NCBI GenBank assembly: GCA_003353825.1
Contig: PIVW01000204.1
Coordinates: 1 to 9,631, forward strand
Direction of reading: 5' to 3'
DNA from: Chloroflexota bacterium
Lineage (GTDB): Bacteria > Chloroflexota > Anaerolineae > J102
DNA length: 9,631 nt
The notes under the pieces were generated by a model, which saw nothing but the letters and a program-made list of their open reading frames with translations, did no database searches and was not told where the DNA came from. Below are positions 6,686-9,631 of the stretch, in pieces (the stretch's first letter is position 1; each line of letters opens with the position of its first letter). A program made the position numbers and the translations under genes.

Positions 6686-7570
6686 ATGACTGCAAAAATT
6701 ATCGATGGCAAAGCCATCGCCGCCACCATTCGTGGTGAAATCAAAACCGAAGTCGACGAAATGCAAAATGAGTACGGCACAGTCCCGGGTCTGGCAACCG
6801 TACTCGTGGGTGCGCGCCCTGATTCAGCGACTTACGTACGCATGAAAAAGAAGGCCTGCGCTGAAGTCGGAATTAAGTCTTTTGCAAATGAATTACCGGC
6901 CGATGTACAGCAAGCAGACGTTGTCGATCTGATCAGAGAGCTGAATGAAAATCCGGAAGTCGATGGCATTCTGGTGCAATTGCCTCTGCCAGACCACATC
7001 GACGAAGAAGCTGTTCTATCTGAAGTTGAACTCTCAAAGGATGTAGATGGCTTTCATCCTATCAACATCGGTCGCCTCTCGATGAAAAGGCGTGATCCGC
7101 TGTTTTCACCATGTACGCCGAAGGGCTGCATCGAACTCTTGGATCGATCTGGGATCGAGATCGAGGGCAAACGGGCTGTTGTGCTGGGCCGTAGTAATAT
7201 TGTGGGTTTGCCGGTGGCGATGCTGTTACTCCATCGTAACGCCACCCTCACCATCTGCCACTCCCGCACAAAGGATCTGCCCGGCGTCGTTCGAGAAGCT
7301 GATATTCTCATCGCCGCCGTTGGCCGTACCGAGATGGTCAAGGGCGACTGGATCAAACCTGGCGCCACCATCATCGACGTAGGTATCAACTCCAAAGACG
7401 ACCCTACTCGCAAACGAGGTTATCGGCTGGTGGGTGATGTAGATTATGGCGAAGCCGCAGAAGTAGCTGGAGCGATTACACCGGTTCCAGGTGGCGTAGG
7501 CCCCATGACGATTGCCATGCTCTTGCGCAATACAACCGACAGTAAGCGCCGCCGAATAGGCATGCAGTAG
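6686..7570 (+). CDS. folD: Bifunctional methylene-THF dehydrogenase / methenyl-THF cyclohydrolase
   Basis: Complete 294-residue FolD, a cytoplasmic enzyme that oxidises 5,10-methylene-THF to methenyl-THF with NADP and hydrolyses this to 10-formyl-THF for purine and formyl-Met synthesis. The N-terminal catalytic domain carries SATYVRMKKKAC (47-58, catalytic Tyr50 and Lys54), VQLPLP (97-102, with the conserved Gln) and KDVDGFHP (118-125, Asp121). The Rossmann domain carries GRSNIVGLP (168-176), and PGGVGPMT (268-275) closes the folate site. All key residues are present. GAGGAG (6674-6679), 6 bases before ATG 6686, fixes the start. It has its own promoter and terminator and so is monocistronic. 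The cyclodeaminase-family protein at 715 may overlap its cyclohydrolase step. The 6S-like RNA is transcribed divergently from the same intergenic region. Confidence 0.97.
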   Translation: MTAKIIDGKAIAATIRGEIKTEVDEMQNEYGTVPGLATVLVGARPDSATYVRMKKKACAEVGIKSFANELPADVQQADVVDLIRELNENPEVDGILVQLPLPDHIDEEAVLSEVELSKDVDGFHPINIGRLSMKRRDPLFSPCTPKGCIELLDRSGIEIEGKRAVVLGRSNIVGLPVAMLLLHRNATLTICHSRTKDLPGVVREADILIAAVGRTEMVKGDWIKPGATIIDVGINSKDDPTRKRGYRLVGDVDYGEAAEVAGAITPVPGGVGPMTIAMLLRNTTDSKRRRIGMQ

Positions 7571-7656
7571 CGGTGAAGATCTAGCACGTGTTGCGTGTTA
7601 ACGGGCCACGCCCTTCTCGTAGAAGCCACGCTAACTCCGAAAGAGTACGCGTACTG

Positions 7657-7694
7657 AAAGAAGAGCGAATGAGTCCCATTTGCTCTTCTTTTTT
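7657..7694 (+). terminator. Intrinsic terminator of folD
   Basis: AAAGAAGAGCGAATG (7657-7671) pairs with 7677-7691 as a 15-bp stem with one G-U pair and a 5-base AGTCC loop. T tract 7689-7694 completes a classic Rho-independent terminator, about 87 bases past the folD stop. A perfect 12-bp palindrome, AGTACGCGTACT (7644-7655), lies immediately before it. Confidence 0.9.
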
Positions 7695-7818
7695 CGGGTT
7701 ACTTAGTCCAGTCTGTTCAGCCTGACCAGCTACATATGTCATGATGGGCGCCGACCGATGGTGGAGTCCGATAGCCGTTATATGTCCGGGTTACCTGCCA
7801 GCAATACCGGGGCTCATC

Positions 7819-8042
7819 ATGAGAAAAGCATCTGTAAGTTACGATAAAAGATTGAAAGAAGACTTGAAGAATCCAGAGGAAGCGGCAGCCTACCTTAATA
7901 TCGCCCTGAAGAGGATTCGCAAGAGATTTTCTTGCTAGCGCTGAGGGATGTGGCGAATGCGCGCGGCATCACGCAACTTGCCCGAGAGATATTGCTGAAT
8001 CGGGAAAATCTGTATCGCATTCTTTTGCGTTGTTCGCGTTAA
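7819..8042 (+). pseudogene. Frameshifted HigA-like addiction-module antitoxin
   Basis: The first frame from ATG 7819 gives MRKASVSYDKRLKEDL followed by KNPEEAAAYLNIAL. This is the characteristic start of COG3636-type antidote proteins, which bind DNA and neutralise a RelE/HigB-type toxin. After about codon 30 the match continues only in the frame one base back: EDSQEIFLLALRDVANARG, then ITQLAREILLNRENLYRIL, the helix-turn-helix part. A single lost base near 7907 (CTGAAGAG where CTGGAAGAG is expected) explains the break. The second frame stops at 8042 after a nonsensical LRCSR, lacking the usual last ~20 residues, so a second lesion removed the C-terminus. No toxin gene lies on either side. 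A functional short N-terminal peptide is unlikely. Confidence 0.8.
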
Positions 8043-8175
8043 TGATTGCATTGTGTTAAGTGAAATACTTCAATGAACATTTTTGGTTGGGGCTTTGTCA
8101 CCATGTAATAGACTGCTGATGTTGAATTTCCAGCCGAGACAGTAGATGTATGTTTCTTCGATTCATCATCTTGCT

Positions 8176-8183
8176 GGTATAAT
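8176..8183 (+). promoter_or_regulatory. Extended -10 promoter of the VapBC-like pair
   Basis: TATAAT (8178-8183) is perfect and preceded by TGG, but no good -35 is present at 17 bases. The predicted start is near 8190, about 27 bases before the antitoxin ATG. VapB-type antitoxins normally repress their own promoter, but I see no clear inverted repeat here. Confidence 0.55.
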
Positions 8184-8216
8184 GTTTCTGAATTAAGTCG
8201 ATCAAAGGACCAAGGT

Positions 8217-8489
8217 ATGGAAGCTATTCGTGTACAACAAACCGTAAGAAAAAGTGGTGAAGTGATAATAAAAGATTTGCCTGTTCAAAAAGGGCAACAA
8301 GTTGAAGTTTTATTGTTATTTACTCCCATTTCAAAACGACCTCGCTTAACAGCAAAGCAACTCCTAAACTCGGAACTAATCGGATTGTGGAAAGACCGTA
8401 CTGATATTACCGACAACTTGGCATATGCACGTCAACTTCGAGAACAAGCACAAAACCGGCCAGGGTTAAGTAATGATAATTCTGGATAG
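8217..8489 (+). CDS. VapB-like antitoxin
   Basis: A 90-residue protein read as the antitoxin of the PIN toxin that follows. The first ~40 residues form short beta strands (TVRKSGEVIIKDLPV, then QQVEVLLLF) reminiscent of AbrB/VapB swapped-hairpin DNA-binding domains. Residues ~45-85 are helical and charged (TAKQLLNSELIGLWKDR, then NLAYARQLREQAQ), suited to wrapping the toxin. This layout is familiar from uncharacterised antitoxins next to PIN genes in cyanobacteria and Chloroflexota; assignment rests on context plus that resemblance. AAAGGA (8204-8209) lies 7 bases before the ATG. It overlaps the toxin gene by 17 bases, implying translational coupling. Its DNA is clearly more AT-rich than folD or aspS, suggesting transfer. 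Confidence 0.78.
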   Translation: MEAIRVQQTVRKSGEVIIKDLPVQKGQQVEVLLLFTPISKRPRLTAKQLLNSELIGLWKDRTDITDNLAYARQLREQAQNRPGLSNDNSG

Positions 8490-8859
8490 CGATGTAATGA
8501 TAGATATTCTGCGTCAATACTCACCAGCGATAACCTGGCTAGAAACTATTGGAGATGAAGAGATAATTCTGCCAGGTTTTGTTGTTATGGAATTACTTCA
8601 AGGTTGCAATAACAGGGTTGACCAAGGGAAAATAGAGAAAGCATTGGCTGCGTTTGAAATTGTATGGCCTTCAGTCGAAACTTGTGATGAGGCTCTGGAT
8701 GTATTTGCCCGTTATCATCTGAGCCATAATATTGGATTACTTGATGCTTTGATTGGGCAAACAGTGGTTGCTCTTGGTTTATCACTACATACATTTAATC
8801 GCAAACATTATGCAGTCATTCCAAGTCTGGTTACAACAGAGCCATACGATCGGGCATAA
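8473..8859 (+). CDS. vapC: VapC-like PIN-domain ribonuclease toxin
   Basis: A complete 128-residue PIN-domain protein, expected to cleave RNA (tRNA or rRNA in studied VapCs) with Mg ions and to be held inactive by the antitoxin encoded just upstream. Conserved acids are visible: Asp5 and Asp7 in MIILDSDVMID, Glu40 in VVMELLQG, and Asp91 in IGLLDALIG. The fourth position, often Asp in a T-N-D motif, reads TFNRKHY (107-113), the Asn/Lys/His form common in one VapC subgroup, so activity is still expected. ATG 8473 lies inside the end of the antitoxin gene, with AGGG about 7 bases upstream. It shares the AT-rich composition of its partner. No terminator was recognised after it. The pair appears intact, unlike the TA remains on both sides. 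Confidence 0.9.
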   Translation: MIILDSDVMIDILRQYSPAITWLETIGDEEIILPGFVVMELLQGCNNRVDQGKIEKALAAFEIVWPSVETCDEALDVFARYHLSHNIGLLDALIGQTVVALGLSLHTFNRKHYAVIPSLVTTEPYDRA

Positions 8860-8925
8860 TATTTCAGCAACGGGCCACCCAACAATGTAAATGCAACCGA
8901 ACTGGCAAGCAGTGTTTTATAGAGA

Positions 8926-9048
8926 TTGATTGAGCCTGTGAAGGTTTCAAGGCTACAATCGCACTTCGCCGATCTTGCCAATCGGCTGATTTACGGGCGT
9001 CAGGCGGTGAGCGTAGAGCACGTATCGTATATATTGTTGCCAATCAAG
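8926..9048 (+). pseudogene. Degraded Phd/YefM-like antitoxin fragment
   Basis: Starting from a TTG with no Shine-Dalgarno, about 41 codons read like a prevent-host-death antitoxin: VSRLQSHFADLANRLIYGRQ, then AVSVEH and LLPIK. This follows the family order of a helix (SHFADLxNRxIYGR), a strand (VxVE) and a final VPI-like strand. Compared with the family, a few residues around the usual RxGKPVA segment seem missing between VEH and the last strand. The frame then runs into the antisense of aspS and stops only at 9123. Likely a remnant left by a past recombination beside aspS. The match is by pattern only; it could be a chance ORF. Confidence 0.45.
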
Positions 9049-9631
9049 CCTTCTGCTTTCGCTCGACCACGGCGATGTGAAGATCGTCCAACTGCCTTTG
9101 ATCGAGCGTGCTGGGGCTGTTGAGTAGCAGGTCGGTGGCAGAGGCTGTTTTGGGGAAGGCGATCACTTCACGGATACTGCTCTCATCTGCGAGGATGGCA
9201 ACGATACGGTCGAGCCCCAGGGCGATGCCACCGTGGGGAGGCGCACCATATTGGAAGGCTTCCAGCAAGTGCCCGAACTGCTCTTGCGCCTCTGCCGTGG
9301 AAATGCCCAGGGCTGAGAACATCGCCTGCTGGTGGGATGAGTCGTGAATTCTGATGCTCCCCCCACCGATTTCCATGCTGTTACAAACCAGATCATAGGC
9401 TTTGGCCAGTGCCGAAGCAGGATCCGATTCCAGAATGTCCCAATCTTCGTCGCGGGCGCTGGTAAAAGGATGGTGCATGGCGTGCCAGCGTCCTTCCTCC
9501 TCACCCCACTCTAACAGCGGAAAATCGACAACCCAGGCGCAGGCCAGGATATCAGGATCGGCCAACTTCAAACGCCCGGCCATGAGCACGCGCAGATAGC
9601 CAAGAGTTTCGGCGACCACCATTGCCTGATC
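9044..9631 (-). CDS. aspS: Aspartyl-tRNA synthetase, C-terminal third (partial)
   Basis: The last ~195 residues of a class II aspartyl-tRNA synthetase, which charges tRNA-Asp in the cytoplasm; the 5' part lies beyond the right edge. Seen are the end of the bacterial-type insertion (GAD) domain, then [44 protein letters not shown], and motif 3 in [17 protein letters not shown], whose GLDR arginine contacts ATP. The tail [17 protein letters not shown] is typical of bacterial enzymes. The MHHPFT segment identifies AspRS rather than AsnRS. The reading frame is open through the last base of the window (codons Asp-Gln-Ala precede the first Met here). The end is normal for the family, so the gene is not disrupted by the adjacent TA remnant. 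Discriminating versus non-discriminating (Asp/Asn) type cannot be judged without the N-terminal part. Confidence 0.96.
   Translation of the reverse strand, partial: DQAMVVAETLGYLRVLMAGRLKLADPDILACAWVVDFPLLEWGEEEGRWHAMHHPFTSARDEDWDILESDPASALAKAYDLVCNSMEIGGGSIRIHDSSHQQAMFSALGISTAEAQEQFGHLLEAFQYGAPPHGGIALGLDRIVAILADESSIREVIAFPKTASATDLLLNSPSTLDQRQLDDLHIAVVERKQKA

Noticed and set aside
6184..6780. 198-codon open frame on the minus strand across the folD upstream region
   Set aside because: It overlaps the folD start and the whole 6S-like RNA, has no Shine-Dalgarno or family resemblance, and its composition is like translated non-coding DNA. The RNA reading explains the region better.
7741..7818. 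Upstream in-frame extension of the HigA-like remnant from ATG 7741
   Set aside because: The added residues have no resemblance to the family, which starts at the MRKASVSYD segment (7819). No Shine-Dalgarno precedes 7741.
8869..8890. Integron attC-like core (ACCCAAC)
   Set aside because: It matches the RYYYAAC half-site only. No paired GTTRRRY, no attC-type stem and no integrase were seen.
1..9631. CRISPR arrays, insertion sequences, rRNA, prophage genes
   Set aside because: No regularly spaced repeats, transposase or integrase motifs, rRNA segments or phage structural genes were seen on either strand.

Overview
The window is a mid-GC bacterial chromosome segment with ordinary metabolic genes, one strong structured-RNA candidate and a small toxin-antitoxin (TA) area. 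Gene content fits Chloroflexota (Caldilineae/Anaerolineae-like): a cyclodeaminase-family folate enzyme beside a large polytopic GT-C-like protein, an acetylornithine-aminotransferase-family enzyme, and a VapB-like antitoxin of a type I associate with cyanobacteria and Chloroflexota. This placement rests on remembered family resemblance, not on a search.

Left part (1-3483). A possible tiny, extremely acidic protein lies on the minus strand (64-258). About 450 bases without a convincing gene follow, holding an extended -10 promoter that sits almost directly on an intrinsic terminator. Then come a methenyl-THF cyclohydrolase/cyclodeaminase-family gene and, 39 bases later, a roughly 699-residue membrane protein with a C-terminal soluble domain. 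These two are probably one transcript.

Middle (3484-6180). A class III PLP aminotransferase with a strong Shine-Dalgarno is convergent with a minus-strand metallo-beta-lactamase-fold hydrolase. Two hairpins separate them.

Centre (6235-7694). On the minus strand, 6477 to 6294 reads as a 6S-type RNA: a sigma-70 promoter with 17-base spacing, a start exactly at the base of a long closing stem, a central bubble with a small hairpin on its 3' side, an apical arm, and an intrinsic terminator beyond the 3' end. The inferred length is 184 nt. It is divergent from folD, which has its own promoter and a textbook terminator. Two perfect dyads lie at the two promoters.

Right part (7700-9631). A frameshifted HigA-like antitoxin, an intact VapB-like/VapC (PIN) pair in more AT-rich DNA, and a degraded Phd-like antitoxin fragment fill the gap between folD and the C-terminal third of aspS (minus strand, running off the right edge).

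Folate one-carbon metabolism recurs: the cyclohydrolase-family protein and FolD act on the same intermediates, and the 6S-like RNA sits beside folD much as 6S sits beside a folate gene in gammaproteobacteria. The main result is this unannotated 6S-like RNA and its control region, followed by the cluster of TA remains.
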